Position numbers and translations under genes: made by a program. Below are positions 26,081-38,659 of a DNA stretch of 64,000 nt, one piece after another; position 1 is the stretch's first letter, and each line of letters starts with the position of its first letter. Source of the stretch: Brasenia schreberi (Eukaryota; Streptophyta; Magnoliopsida; Nymphaeales; Cabombaceae); contig JAYKKT010000041.1 in NCBI GenBank assembly GCA_036023115.1, positions 3,187,501-3,251,500 of the forward strand. The letters run 5' to 3'. Under the pieces are notes generated by a model that searched no databases, was not told where the DNA came from, and worked only from the letters and a program-made list of their open reading frames with translations.

Positions 26081-26797
26081 GCACGGCTCTGTTCAACAAT
26101 GGGCTGAGCTGCGGGGCTTGCTTTGAAGTAAGGTGTGTGAGTGACCCCAGGTGGTGCCTCCCTGGGTCCATTATGGTGACAGCCACCAACTTCTGCCCTC
26201 CGAACTACGCCCTGCCTAACGACGGCGGTGGTTGGTGCAACCCCCCTCTGCAGCATTTCGACCTTTCTCAGCCTGTTTTCCAGCGAATCGCTCACTACAG
26301 CGCGGGGATAGTCCCTGTTGCTTACAGAAGGTAAGGTAGTTGCTTGATTTTGGTCATTTGGTCTAGTAAGAAATTTTTTATAATCCTTTTATATCCCAAA
26401 TCTTTGGTGGTGTGACAAAATATGTTATTTTTCATATGATTATTTAACTTTACTATAAAATTAATGTTTGGTAACTACTAAGCTGTGTGCCTTTAATTTG
26501 TGGGGTTTGTGTAGGGTACCCTGCAGAAAGAGGGGTGGCATCAGGTTCACCATCAATGGACATTCCTACTTCAACCTAGTCCTCATCACAAATGTTGGTG
26601 GTGCTGGGGATGTACATGCTGTGGCCATCAAAGGGTCCAGGACTGGTTGGATGCCAATGTCAAGGAACTGGGGCCAGAACTGGCAGAGCAACAACTACCT
26701 CAACGGCCAAAGCCTGTCCTTCAAGGTCACCACCAGTGATGACCGTAGTGTGGTCTCTTACAATGTTGCCCCAGCTGGCTGGTCCTTTGGGTCATGA
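25179..26797 (+). pseudogene. EXPA: Alpha-expansin gene disrupted by a (CT)n tract
   Basis: Alpha-expansins loosen plant cell walls at acid pH and are secreted. Exon 1 is 25387-25513: a signal peptide (MACVGILLTCFLSLLMTAHG) then ATFYGGGDASGTM, ending in the usual phase with donor GTATGC. Exon 2 runs to 26330 and reads [30 protein letters not shown] and the HFDLS motif of the double-psi beta-barrel domain. Exon 3 (26515-26797) encodes the C-terminal CBM63 domain ([18 protein letters not shown]) and ends [13 protein letters not shown]. The residues normally between GTMG and STALF (GACGYGNLYSQGYG-type, about 20) are absent: a (CT)n tract at 26008-26074 runs into the codons before STALF, and no acceptor or matching segment occurs in 25514-26007. 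An ATG at 25179 directly before a GTACGT donor could join in frame to the exon at 25384 (M-GMACVG). As written the gene cannot make normal expansin; collapse of sequence at the repeat is an alternative explanation. Confidence 0.85.
26008..26074 (+). repeat. (CT)n tract inside expansin exon 2
   Basis: About 33 CT units end at CTCGCTGAGCACG, whose last codons encode LST of the conserved STALF block. The tract occupies the place where the first roughly 60 bases of this exon should be. Confidence 0.95.
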
Positions 26798-28356
26798 TAT
26801 ATATAGATATATAGATATATGTCATTATCATAAGTATTTTATTTAGTATGCCATTTGTTTATCTAGGAATATGTTTGTTCTTGTATAAGACTGTAAATGT
26901 ACACCGCTACAATCTTATTTATTGGTAATGAAATATATAGTATTTTGGATTTTTTTCATTGGAGCCAAATTTCATGCCATTAATTCGAAGTGGTCGAAAA
27001 TGAGAAATGTCAAAAGGAGCACCAAAACAGGCACCTGCTTGTCAAGGTAAAATTCCGATTCTCCTTTTCGGAGAATCAGATCAGGCGATTACTCTTTAAA
27101 AGTTCTTTTTTTTTCATAGTAGTACTCAATAAAAGTTGAACATCAAAGGAATGCAATATTCCTAAGATAAAACGTTACCCTGTGTTTGCAACAGTTACCT
27201 CGTAAAACAATGTGATCTCCAGTCTCTTGTCATTGTAGATGGGGGTGGTCAGTTTCGTGTTTCAGGTAATCTCGTTTTATGTTTTACTTGTTAAATAATC
27301 CAAAGGCAATGCAACCATTTTTCTTGTGTTACTTGTGGAGGAGCAAACACACAGATTTTGGGTCATGATCATGTGTTTTTTTGTTAGACTCTGAAAATGC
27401 CAGTGACAGTAACTGTTCGTTTCGTCATGTTATATGTGCCATTTTGTTCGCAGCTCAATCCAGAATGAGCTGGTTTTTGTGCATGGTTTGTGAAACCGGA
27501 CTGAACTGGATTGGCTGGTCGAACCGGTTGAACCAAGAAGTGGACCGTGTTCCGGTTCAATCCATATATTAGGTCGGTCTGGACAAGAACCGGCTACCAA
27601 CCTGTGGACAGCTGGTTGAATCGGTCAACCAGAATAGGAAACTTGCCAAGTCAGTTGTTTTTACCCACTTAGTGGCAAAAGATAAAGGGGGGAAATCGTT
27701 TTTACCTACGAGTCTGAAAGTGCCACTCGAAAGGGAAATTTTGTTACAAGGGCCTTTTACTTAAGCAAACTCTACCCATGTAAGAGATCACCCTTGCATC
27801 ACCAGTCCCAAATCCCGATCTCAAGCCCGGATAAAGGAGGAGGGTTGTGTTAAGCTTCCAACAGCGAGCGTAAAACTTTGTCAAATTTTTATACCATGGA
27901 TTACACAAATTTGTTTAGCCTTTTACTGAAGCTAGCTGATCCTGGGACTCCCATGATGGGAATGAGAGTTCTGCCTTTGTGAAACATGGACTTCTATTGT
28001 TCTACCCATACCTACAAGAGGGAAGAAATAAAGATAGAGAACAAAATGATGTACCAATCGTTAGGTAAAAGCAATATAAGGAACCTCACATTCCTACCAT
28101 CTTTTCCTTCTCCCCACAATCGGCCCCAACTAGGCTAAAAGGCTTCCCTCATAATCAAAACTCCGCTTGAACTCGGGGTTCTTGAACCCAATCTAACTAG
28201 GAACTGGTTCATGTTAGGACTTCACTAACTGAATCCTAACCTTGACGTGGCCTGTTTAGTTCTACACTTTTAAATTACTTCAATTTGAATTATCTCAAGG
28301 ATCCCTTATACATACAAAAAGATGTTCAATCAAACCGACACAAGGATCGACAGTAT

Positions 28357-28357
28357 C

Positions 28358-28412
<55 letters not shown>
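28357..28412. repeat. (AT)n microsatellite
   Basis: A perfect AT run of about 56 bp. Confidence 0.95.
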
Positions 28413-28415
<3 letters not shown>

Positions 28416-29339
28416 GACCCGTTCTCATAACATAATGAGAACCTATTCCGTTCTGGTCCAGTATGGAATGAACTTATAATTGAGTATGATCTGTTCACTA
28501 AGGCTTAACTCAGCCAAATATTTAATACATTTTCCCATTTTACACCACAAAGCAAGAGCCACAAGAAAGTACCGAGGCTAGAGAGACAAACAAGATGACT
28601 TGATATAAATCTTACCAGAATAGAGCTACTTGGGAGCTTCAGACTTTTCTAATGTCTGCCAGAGAAGATGAGACCTTTAAAGGAGACAACATGCAAAAAC
28701 TTATTACAGAATGCCCATGGCGGTCATGCTGTTTAAAAACCTGCCCATGTAGGCATCAAGCTCTCCCAGTTCCTCCACTGTATATGCTTTCTTCTCTTAA
28801 AACAGAAACAGGAGAACAAGATTGCAGAAGTTGGTTTACAATAATGGGTCAGTCCCATTTAATCACTCCAACATAACTATCTTGACTTGATTCTACATGG
28901 TACCAGGCTTCCAATTAATAACATACCATAGGGGTCCAGTCTAACTCAGCAGAATTTGTCATCACCTTGAACTTATTTTGTCACTACCTAACGGTCCTAA
29001 CCAATTTCAAGCAATCAAGCTACAGCAAAGGAACGTAAATGGCAAATAACTTAATGAAACAAACATATAATCAAATGCCTTGCGGATGCAAGTTTAACTT
29101 ATTCATAAATGTTTACAACTTTATGGATCATCACCGGAAGCCAGAAAAGCCTCTTTACAGAGTCTATCAACAATAAAAACCGGTATGGCACACCAAGTAC
29201 CAAGTTTTACATATATGGAGGCAAAACGGAAACAAGAAAAAGATAATTAATACTTCTTCGGCGAGGGATGATGCCCAACAACCTGGTACCTTAGGCTTCC
29301 TTGTTGCTGTCCCTTCCTGTAATGTGTTTATGTGTATTA

Positions 29340-29420
<81 letters not shown>
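29340..29420. repeat. (AT)n microsatellite, about 80 bp
   Basis: The longest AT run in the window. Confidence 0.95.
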
Positions 29421-29422
<2 letters not shown>

Positions 29423-31007
29423 ATGTAAGATACAATCTCCCACTTTGCTTTTTCATATGATAGCATGTGGATAATAATACAACTGAGATAAGGTGGCCTT
29501 CTCTTCGGCAAATGACTGTAGATGAGACAACTTTTGACTGAAGCAAGGAACTCCAGAAACAAGTCCATAGGAAAGCTCAAAACTATCTTTGTCATTCAGT
29601 TTGGTTGTTGCTGCTAGAAAATCAAAATAAATCTCAACTTAGGATGACAAATTAATGCAGACTATTAACATATTTGCAAGGAACTTTAGCAGAATAATTT
29701 AAATATGGTTGCTAGTGAGGCAGAGACAAAAGAAAAGGCAAACAGAATGAACAAAAGCCGCAAGAAGTCACAATGCTTGATTTGCAACGAAAAAGAAGCA
29801 TAACTTGATGAAAGTTATCGGCGATCTAAGAACTCTATGTCTTGACATGCATATGTGGTTGAAGACATGATATTCTCTAAGAAGTTACATAATGACAGTG
29901 AGTGGCAAGAGAGACGCAGGCGTGAGAAATGAATTTCAAACATAAGATAGCCAAAGCACCATGATGTTGATGCAGTAATATTTCCCCTTGATTAGGGATT
30001 TGTTACATTGTTACAGCAACAAATACGCTAATAAGATCATCTTGCTCCACAAAGACCATATTTTTGTATACTAAAAGTCCTCAAGTATGCTTTTTACATT
30101 AATTGAAATATAATAAATAATGCAATAGAAACAAACAAATAATTGTAATGCACAAAATTTTAAAATTAATACTTTTTTTCTTTTGAAAGGCAATCTGGGA
30201 TTAGGCAGACCCTACCGGGGGAACAAGTATGTTATGGTGCTTCCTTATATCTAAACTAGCGTTTTCCCAAGGGCTACTGCTTTTATGTGGTTCACCAAAC
30301 AACAATTTTCAGAGATATTTGACAAAACCACATAAGAAATGCATTATGACAGAATGTTCTTCAGATCATTATAAAGCTCAAAATGTCAGAATGTGTTTGG
30401 ATTCTGTTTGCATACAAGAGAATGATGTTTTCTCTTGCTAACACACATGACATCCATGACACACATTTTTGTAAAGGCTTTGTTTGATGGCTGCACTTTT
30501 ATGTGGCTTAATGATGCTCAGATCGACTCACAAAGTTAAAATGTTTAATTGTCATCCACTGTTTGGGTACAAGAATCAAGCTTTCATATTAAGAGGTACA
30601 TTCAATTATTGCATGGATGTCAAAGATGTTCATGACTCTGAACTTGACGCTGTGGTAATATAAATGATTGAGCCTTTATCCCCAAAACACTAAACAAGTT
30701 CATTCTCCAAACAGATCAGCTATTTGAAACTTCCGTTCATGCATGTGCTTGGCATAATGCCTAGTGACACAAAGACAGTAGGACTGGGCATGTTCAGCAG
30801 CAAGTAGTTGCCCCTCATCAAGTCGATCTCGAATCCACGTTTCCTTGCCAAATGACTAGTAGAGGAGGTTGCAGGGTGATACTAGAAATGCACGCAGGGT
30901 GACTGTTCTAGTGTGTATGTGAGATGATGAGGATGCATGCATATGTACAAAAGCTGGTTATTTGCAGACCATCCATAAACAACGCTACAAAATTGAAAGG
31001 TAGCTAG

Positions 31008-31264
31008 TGATAAGTCGGGCATGTTATTTTGAGTCTTATGTTACTTTAGATATAGCTAATACTTATTAGGGGTAGATTAGGAAATTAAGTTAGACAGGGT
31101 ATTAATAGCTAATTAGGGTTTAGTTAGAGATAAGAATAAAGAAAGGAGTGAGAGGGGAAAACGGCTGCACTGGGTGTGCCGATCTTTAGTTAGAGGAATG
31201 CCTCCAATCTGCCCTATTATGTAAGTTTCTTTTATGTTGATTAATAGAATGTTTATTCATAAGA
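31008..31264 (+). repeat. 5' LTR of the 31-kb Copia element
   Basis: It begins TGATAAGTCGGGC and matches 36202-36475 almost throughout. It lacks about 17 bp (TTGGGAGTTGTTGAAGA region) that the 3' LTR has, and the primer-binding site follows directly. Confidence 0.85.
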
Positions 31265-31997
31265 TGGTATCAGATGTCAGGCGTCTTCCTTTGGAAAACA
31301 CGAGATCTTACCTTGAACAACCTTCACATGGCGGCTGTTAATCAGATTTTTCGTCCCCTCATTCTCCTCATCCTCGTTGTCATCGTGCCATTCTGACTTG
31401 GCCTTATCAGATTCCTCATCAAGATCATCGGCACCACCAGTCTGCTGTGTCGTGCTTCAGTTGCACATCAGATTGTGCAGGTAACTGCAACTTCATGCTT
31501 TGGTCTTTCATTCAACATCAGCTAGTTTATCTTCGTTTGGAGTGGGCCGCTTGATTACGATCTTCACAATTCACGAGCCTTTTATTCACGGGATTATTTG
31601 TGTCTCTTATTCAGCCGTGTGTTATTTGAGAATTTCAGAGATGTTTGCTTTGCCGATTCAAGAAGCATAGCGGCAACTACCGTTTCCTGCAACTTGGGAA
31701 ACAAGGACAGCTTTTTTCTGGATTCTTCTTTGGCTCCTTCCAAGATTCCTTGTTTCCTGTGTGCACTTCCACTATTGAAGGCTATTGTTAGAAATCCTTC
31801 TTGTTCAATTTCCACACCCGCTTCTTCTCTAATATTCTTTTTCAGTTTAGTCTGCTCTCTTCTGGTATTCCTTAGAATTTGTGTTGGCAGTTTTTTTGCA
31901 ATCAACCTTACTTCTCAAAACGCCGGTGCCGCCTATTCTTTCTTTGCGTGGTCACTCTTGCTGCAGTTTTTTTTATTTATTCAGCTTTCATTATTCA

Positions 31998-33154
31998 TGG
32001 CTGACAAAGGTAAGAGCATTGCCCCTTCCATTTATCCCGGCGACCACTCTAGTTCGTTTGAAAAAGCAGACCATCTTCAGATTACCCTGACTAAATTAGA
32101 TGGTCGTAATTACATGGAATGGGCACGATCTGTGGAACTTGCCATTGTAGCAAGGGGGAGATGGGCCCATTTGATGGGTCAATCTCCAATTCCTGAACCT
32201 CATGATAGTCTTTATTCCATCTGGAAAAGAGAATATGCATTAATCTCATCGTGGTTACTCCAGTCCATGATTTCATCCATTGCTAAAACTTTTATGTTTT
32301 TAGACTCTGCCCATGACATTTGGTGTGCAGTAGCCGAGGCTTATTCCAGGAAGAAGAATGTTGCCAAAGAATATGAGATTTTGGAGAGAATCCGGAAGTG
32401 TAAACAAGTCAATCGGTCCATCAGTGAATATTATGCAGATCTCTGCGGTCTTTGGGATGAACTATTCTACTATACGAATATTAAGTGCTCTGCTTGTTAT
32501 ACTGAACGACACGAGGCGATTGAGAAAAAGAAAGTATTTGATTTATTGTGAGATGTGAATCCAGAATTTGAATCAGTGAAATTGAATATCTTAGGCAGAG
32601 ATGAACTTCCTTCTTTGAGCACTGTTTACTCCTTATTACTCAGAGAAGAAGATCGCCGAAATCTTGAGAAGGATCAGGTTACTGCTCCTGATCAGCATGC
32701 ACTTCAGGTCAGAGGTGACAGTTCTCATGGTCGTGGCAGAGGGGCCCTTCAGAGTCGTGGCCGTGGTCGTGGTCGATTTAATTCAGACGACAAGCATAAA
32801 CTTCTCTACTATTGTGGCAAATCGCGTCATACCAGAGATCATTGTTGGGAATTACATGGTAAACCTGATTCTTATAGACAGCGAAATCCCTCAGTCCATT
32901 CGGCCGAATCTTCGACTCCGAGCACTTATGGCATTCAAGAGATTATCAAACGAATAGAAGGTCTTGAACAGCGATTCTCTGAAACAACCTCTGCTTCCTC
33001 CACCCAAGCCACAGTGGCACAAGCTACGCATTCAGTAACGGGTACTCACTCCTCTCATTCCCCTTCTCATACCTGGATAATTGATACAGGGGCTACAGAT
33101 CATACAGTTGGTGACTTATCATATTTTTCAGCTTACCAGACTCTTAAAGATTAG
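31998..33154 (+). pseudogene. Copia Gag-protease segment with nonsense codon
   Basis: Starting at MADKGKSIAP, the Gag contains the retrotransposon UBN2-type region (LTKLDGRNYMEWARS, then EYEILERIRKCKQ). A single in-frame TGA at 32549 separates it from the rest, which continues in the same frame with NPEFESVKLNILGRDELPS. A degenerate CCHC knuckle follows (YYCGKSRHTRDHCWELHGKP, first Cys changed to Tyr), then the aspartic protease site DTGATDH. A second in-frame stop ends the frame at 33154. Confidence 0.85.
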
Positions 33155-34799
33155 GCACCGATTAAATTAGCAGATGGTTCTTTCACTTATGGTTGGACAG
33201 GGCAGTGTCTCTACCTGTATTTCATATTTATCATTAGTATATCATTTCCAAGTTTTCCGCTCAATCTTCTTTCCGTCAGCTCTTTAACTCGTGCCTTGCA
33301 TTGTTGTGTAACTTTCCACTCTATTGGTTGTGTATTTCAGGATCTGAGGACGGGGAACATCTTTGAACATGGTAAATTACAGAAAGGCTTATACATTCTT
33401 GAAGACTCTTCTTAGCCTTCTACCTCTTACCGTGCTTCAACACCATCCGTTCACGCTGCAGATCTTCGTCTTTGGCATTATCGTCTTGGTCATCTTCCCG
33501 TGTCTAAAATTCCATATGTTATTCCTCAGTTTAGAGTCCAGTCCAATAAATTTCAATTTGAGTGTGAAGTCTGTCAACTTGGGAAACACCAAAGGGCATC
33601 TTATCCTTTAAGTGATTCTTGAAGCTCTCAACCTTTTGAATATATTCACTCTGATATATGGAGACCTAGTCCAGTCACCTCTGTGTTTGGTCATAAGTAT
33701 TTTATATCCTTCATTGATGATTGTACTCGTCTTACCATCGTTTACTTAATGAAAACAAAGTCTGAAGTTGCCTCTATTTTTTCTATTGTGCATAAATTTA
33801 TTTATACTCAGTTCAATGCTATTGTTAAAATTCTTTGATCCGATAATAGAGGTGAATACCTTGGAACTCAGTTAGCATCCTATTTACATGCACAGGGCAT
33901 TGTTCATCAGACTACCTGTCCTTATACACCCCAACAGAACGGTCTTGCTGAACTGAAGAATCATCATATTCTGGAAGTCACCCGCTTCAAAGTAATGTTC
34001 TCAAATTCTATTGGAGTGATGTTGTCCTCACTGTTGTTTATCTTATAAATCACATACCTAGTAATACCACTCAGGGGGAGAGTCCTCTTCATCGTGTTCA
34101 TAAAGATTCACAACCATTTCATCTCATTCCTCGTACCTTTGGGTGTACCTGTTTTGTCCATATTCATCTTCCTCATCGCGATAAACTTGATGCCAAGTCC
34201 GCTAAGTGTATTTTTCTTGGCTACTCCACCTCTCAGAAAAGCTATAAATGTTATGACCCATTGCTTCGAAAGCTATATGTTTCTATGGATGTAACCTTCT
34301 TTGAACTTACCCCTTATTATTCTCCTTCCATGGAATCTTCTCCAAATTCTACTTGTGTTCTTCCGCTAGTTCCTAGCGAGGGGGAGTTTCCTGAGATAGG
34401 ACAACGGAAGAACACTCAGCAATCAAAAGAGATTCTGACGTACAAGAAAGGACAACGGAAGATTGTGTACTCTCAAGAAGAACCATGTGCTAAAGAGAAT
34501 TCCCCTGAACCAGATCCCCAAGTACAAGTGGAAAGTAATCTTGAGATTCCTATTGTTATTCGCAAAGATAAGCGTACATGTGCACGATATCACATTTCTA
34601 ATTATGTTTCATATGCCAATACTTCTAAGAGGTACCAAAACTTCTTTATGAATGCTGAAAAACATAAGATTCCTTCGAAGTTTGAAGAAGCAATCAAGTG
34701 TCCCTTATGGAAAGCTGAAATTGAAGAAGAATTGAATACATTAGTAAAAAAAATACATGGACCATCACACAGTTGCCTTCTGATAGGAATATTGTAGGA

Positions 34800-36170
34800 T
34801 ACAAGTGGGTGTTTACTATTAAATATAAGGCAGATGGAACAGTGGAGAGATATAAAGCCAGATTGGTTGCTAAAGGATACAGTCAGTCATATGGAGTTGA
34901 TTATACATAAACTTTTGCACCCGTGGCCAAACTTACATCAATCAGAATACTTCTAAGTATGGCAACAAACTTGGGATAGAATCTATGGCAATTGGATGTT
35001 AAAAATACTTTCTTACCGGGAGATTTAAATGAAGAAGTGTACATGGAACTACCTCCTGGAATGACCAGAACTCTTTTATCTTCTAATAGAGTACGTAAAC
35101 TCAATAAAGCAATATATGAGTTAAAACAGTCTTCAAGAGCTTGGTTTGATAAATTCAGTAAAGTAGTGTGTAGTCTGGGATTCAGCAAAAGTCTCAATGA
35201 TCATACAATATTTTTCAAGAGGGGGACAAAAATATCTATTCTTGCGGTTTATGTTAATGACATTATTGTTACAGGAGATGACCTTGAAGAAATTTCAAAG
35301 TTGAAAAAGAATCTTCATAATTATTTGATATTAAGGATTTGGGTAGGCTTCACTATTTCTTGGGCATAGAAGTTCTCTACTCTGACAAAGGTATCTTCTT
35401 AACTCAGCGGAAATACCTAATGGATCTTCTTGAAGAAACTCAAATGCTTGAATGCAAACTTAGTGACACTCCTATGGAGGTAAACCAGAAATTCTTTAAT
35501 GGTGACAGTGAAGAGTTCAAGGACATCCACAAATATCAGAAACTAGTGGGAAAGCTTATATATTTGACCATTACTTGACCAGACATTGCTTATGCAGTTG
35601 GGATTGTGAGCAGATATATGCACTCACCAACAAAAAATCAGATGGATGCAGTGTATAGAATTCTTAGATATCTCAAATCAACTTCAGGAATGGGTTTACT
35701 TTATTCAAAATCATCAAATTTGGACATTGTACTTTATTCAGATGTTGACTGGGCTGGTTCTTCTGATGACAGGAAGTCAACTACAGGCTATGTTACTTTA
35801 CTTGGTGGTAATATTATATCGTGGAAGAGTAAAAAGCATACTGTGGTTGCAAGATCTACAGCAGATGCTGAATATAGAGCTATAGCACAAGCTATGTATG
35901 AAAGAAAATGGATATCATCATTGATTAGTGAATTGGGTTATTCTCTTAACCATCCTATACCTCTATATTGTGATAGCAGTGCAGCAATTCAGATGGCATC
36001 AAATCTCGTATATCATGAAAGGACCAAGCATATAAAAATTGACTGCCACTTCATCAGGGAGAAGATATCTAATAAAGAATTACAGTTGGAGTATGTTCAT
36101 TCTATCAAACAGAGGGCTGAAAGCTACTACCAGCAAACTGTTAAAAGAGACCTTATCCAAGTTGGGTGTC
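34800..36170 (+). pseudogene. Copia reverse transcriptase-RNase H segment, mutated active site
   Basis: Recognisable blocks are YKARLVAKGYSQSYGVDY, TFAPVAKLTSIRILL, LDVKNTFLPGDLNEEVYM, KAIYELKQSSRAWFDKF, YVNDIIVTGDD, LHYFLGIEV, DWAGSSDDRKSTTGYV, and HERTKHIKIDCHFIREK. Stops and one frameshift (about 35336) interrupt them. The second catalytic-box residue Asp is Asn (YVND), which should abolish polymerase activity. Confidence 0.88.
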
Positions 36171-36201
36171 ATCAACATTTTCCACCCAACTTGAGGGGGA
36201 G

Positions 36202-36475
36202 TGTTAAGGAAAGTCGGGCATGTTATTTTAAGTCTTATGTTACTTTAGATATAGCTAATACTTATTAGGGGTAGATTAGGAAATTAAGTTAGACAGGGTA
36301 TTAATAGCTAATTAGGGTTTAGTTAGAGATAAGAAAAAAGAAATGAGTGAGAGGGGAAAACGGCTGCACTGGGTGTGCCAATCTTGGGAGTTGTTGAAGA
36401 TTGGAGGAATTCCTCCAATCTGCCCTATTATGTAAGTTTCTTTTATGTTGATTAATAGAATGTTTATTCATAAGA
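36202..36475 (+). repeat. 3' LTR of the 31-kb Copia element
   Basis: It begins TGTTAAGGAAAGTCGGG after a purine tract and ends at the same ATTCATAAGA as the 5' copy. Confidence 0.85.
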
Positions 36476-36734
36476 TCTATGCCACACGGAATTTCTAAAA
36501 ACTCCGCATGCACAGCTAAAAAAGACCAGGGCACTTCGAGAAAATCAACTGTGTACAGCAGCATACTTGCAGTAGAATTTTTAAACGTCAAGATTTCAAC
36601 ATTTCTAGACAAACCATGTCACTGGATGCAAGTGTGGTTTAATTCAAGAACATGAGGATTTACTTAAACTGAAAGTAGCATTTAATTGAAATGAAGTTTG
36701 ATGACAAGATGGAAACCAAGTACCTCAAGCAACG

Positions 36735-36908
36735 AGAACAACAACTAAGTCTTTTTTATACGAGATAGGGTCGGCTACATGGATTCTTTGTTTCCATAGA
36801 GCTAGATCCCATATCATGCTAATAGTCAACTCAAACATAAACTAGATCACTCTTTACTGTTTCCTTCCAACACTTTTGTGGTCTACCTCTTCCTCTTTTA
36901 ACATTTTG
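36735..36908 (-). mobile_element. RTE LINE 3' end, antisense, about 175 bp (copy 2)
   Basis: AACAACAACTAAG at the left is the reverse complement of the RTE GTT tail. It is followed by GGGTCGGCTACATGGATTC and TCCAACACTTTTGTGG, all shared with the RTE copies at 14.6, 51.8 and 56.5 kb. It is heavily 5'-truncated. Confidence 0.8.
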
Positions 36909-38322
36909 TGCACCATTGCGGTGGTTGGGTGGCCTTGGTTATGGTTTTAATGGGACCGGCAGCGTCAGGTTGGAGGATGACCCACTCTGCCCTCATTAAT
37001 GTGAGGGGTCATTTTTATTGAGATTGAGTTGCCAAAGATAGTAGGATGAATCACACACACATGGTGAAGGGTTTGCTTACAGAAGTAAGGAGGATGGAAG
37101 AGCAAGAGTGCATCCCTTGTACGGTTGCATGTGGTGAGGTGTAGGGCAATTCTCTTCAATTGAGGTGTCTAGTTTCTTACGACCATCTTGGACTTTCCTC
37201 AGGCAATGGGGAAGGAGGGAAGATACTACACATAAGAGTGCATACAAAGACAATGGGTGTTACTAGGTCTGGCATGTGTAGTTCACTATGGATGGTCAGG
37301 TGCCTCCTTTGGGTGATATGCATGCCATTTTCAAGTATGTGTCTTTGACTAAGGAGGTCAGTATGGTGGAGAAGGCAACACGCTTGCAAGATGTGAAGTC
37401 TCCATTGAGGTGTCTAGAGGGTGAAGGGGGTGTGCAGAGGGGAGAATGTAAGAGTTGAGGAAGGAGTACGCACCTATAGTGGCACTTTAGCCGTCATCAA
37501 GGGGATTGCATCATTTGCATGGGCATGGTCAATCAGTGGTGTGTGTCTTCGCCGTTGTAGATCTTGATTATGAAGCCCAGTTGTCCTATACCCAAGTCTT
37601 TAAGTCCGCTATGTGGTTGTCTCGAAGAGGGCGACAGTTTTTTTCCTTCTTCAGCTTGTGTTGGCATCAACATTAAGGAGTTGATGGGGCAGGTTGATAG
37701 TGGAGGTGCTGGTGATGTTAGAGTAGCTGTTATAGGGAAGAGGGACTTGGAGATATGAAGGGGCAGGGGAAGCTCTTGATAAGGTGGTCTCGAGGTCGGT
37801 GAGAGAACTTGCAACATTGAAGTTATGTTAACTATGATAAACTTAAGGGTGATACTAGTGTGGAGAGTATTGGTGGGTTTGTTGATGTTTTAGTGGAGTT
37901 GAAGTCTCTTTTGTCATGGAAAGCAAGAGGTAATAATGGGGGAAGAGGACTGTAAAGAGTGCATGTAACAGGCTGAGGGCGAGCTTCTGTTGTTTTCAGA
38001 AGACAAAGATGGTAGTGTTTGATATAAGGTTGGCTTGAAGCTTAAGCAAGGATAAGGATGCTGGATTGGGTATGGATTACTTATCATCATTGGGAAGCGA
38101 AGTAAGCATTGTCGTGTCGCGGGATAGAGATGTTTCATAGCTCGACTATAGTTGTGTGGGGAAGTAGTAGGTCTTTGAGGGAAGGGTGGTGATTTTGTTG
38201 GTGCGTATGGACCAGGAGGAACTCTAAGGCATCATGTATTGTAGGAAGACTTGAGGTTGATTAGGTCTTAACGAGCTCTCCCTTGTTGAATAAGATTGAT
38301 AATTTAGACTTCATGCAGGAGT
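36909..38322 (+). other. Probable 5' part of the L1 LINE, highly decayed
   Basis: This stretch runs without visible boundary into the L1 reverse-transcriptase region after 38.66 kb. It lacks a convincing ORF1 or endonuclease frame, so it could be decayed L1 or older unrelated repeat. The assignment rests on position only. Confidence 0.3.
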
Positions 38323-38659
38323 TAGACATGGCAGGTTCTAGTTACAGAACAAGGAATGGGAGCTGAACTGGGACCAAGTGGGTCCAGTAACTGGTTTTGT
38401 TTTGAGCCCAAAACCACCAAAAGTTGTGGAATACATTAAATTGAAATTTTCAAAACAAATAATAAAAAATTGGACTAGTAGTTTGGAATTGCTGATTCGA
38501 GTTTGAGTTCCATGAAAGGCGGAATTAAACTTGAACAGCAGTTCCCCAGTTTGGTTCAGGTTCTCGGTTTGGTTTGGCCAATTCTGGTTCTGTACGATTC
38601 CCAGCTCAAATAGGATCCAGTTGGAACTGCCATTCTAGTTCTGAAACCAACCATGTCTA
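38323..38659. mobile_element. ACCGG/GGTTC-rich foldback-type element inserted in the L1 LINE
   Basis: The left end TAGACATGGCAGGTTC and right end GAAACCAACCATGTCTA are imperfect inverted complements. L1-like sequence lies to the right (ERERLRWEEIS, KEGDRNRRLFHQ) and probably to the left, so the element postdates the LINE. GGTTC/GAACC words fill both arms. No clear target duplication (flanks GGAGT and GGGAGG). Confidence 0.6.

Larger units (their letters stand above)
26798..31007. other. Expansin 3' flank and intergenic DNA, no gene seen
   Basis: A plausible 3' UTR with an AATGAAAT-type signal at about 26926 follows the expansin stop. Beyond that I see no coding exon. There is an ACCGG/GGTTC-rich stretch at about 27485-27655, (AT)n microsatellites at 28357-28412 and 29340-29420, and otherwise AT-rich DNA. 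Confidence 0.45.
31008..36475 (+). mobile_element. Ty1/Copia LTR retrotransposon, two LTRs, ORFs broken
   Basis: Direct LTRs at 31008-31264 and 36202-36475 flank a Copia-ordered interior. A primer-binding site TGGTATCAGA starts at 31265, complementary to the initiator-Met tRNA as is usual for Copia. A purine tract (TTGAGGGGGAG) precedes the 3' LTR. The polyprotein order is Gag, CCHC-like knuckle, protease (IIDTGATDH), integrase, reverse transcriptase, RNase H (SWKSKKHTVVARSTADAEYR). In-frame stops occur after Gag (32549), after protease (33152) and in the reverse transcriptase (34908 and 35576), with frameshifts in the integrase. The reverse-transcriptase box reads YVND instead of YVDD, and the first knuckle cysteine is replaced. 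The LTRs are still very similar, apart from a small indel near 31193. This copy cannot move by itself. Confidence 0.92.

Noticed and set aside
25885..26295. 136-codon minus-strand frame opposite expansin exon 2
   Set aside because: It is the shadow of the coding strand plus the CT tract read as Arg-Glu repeats.
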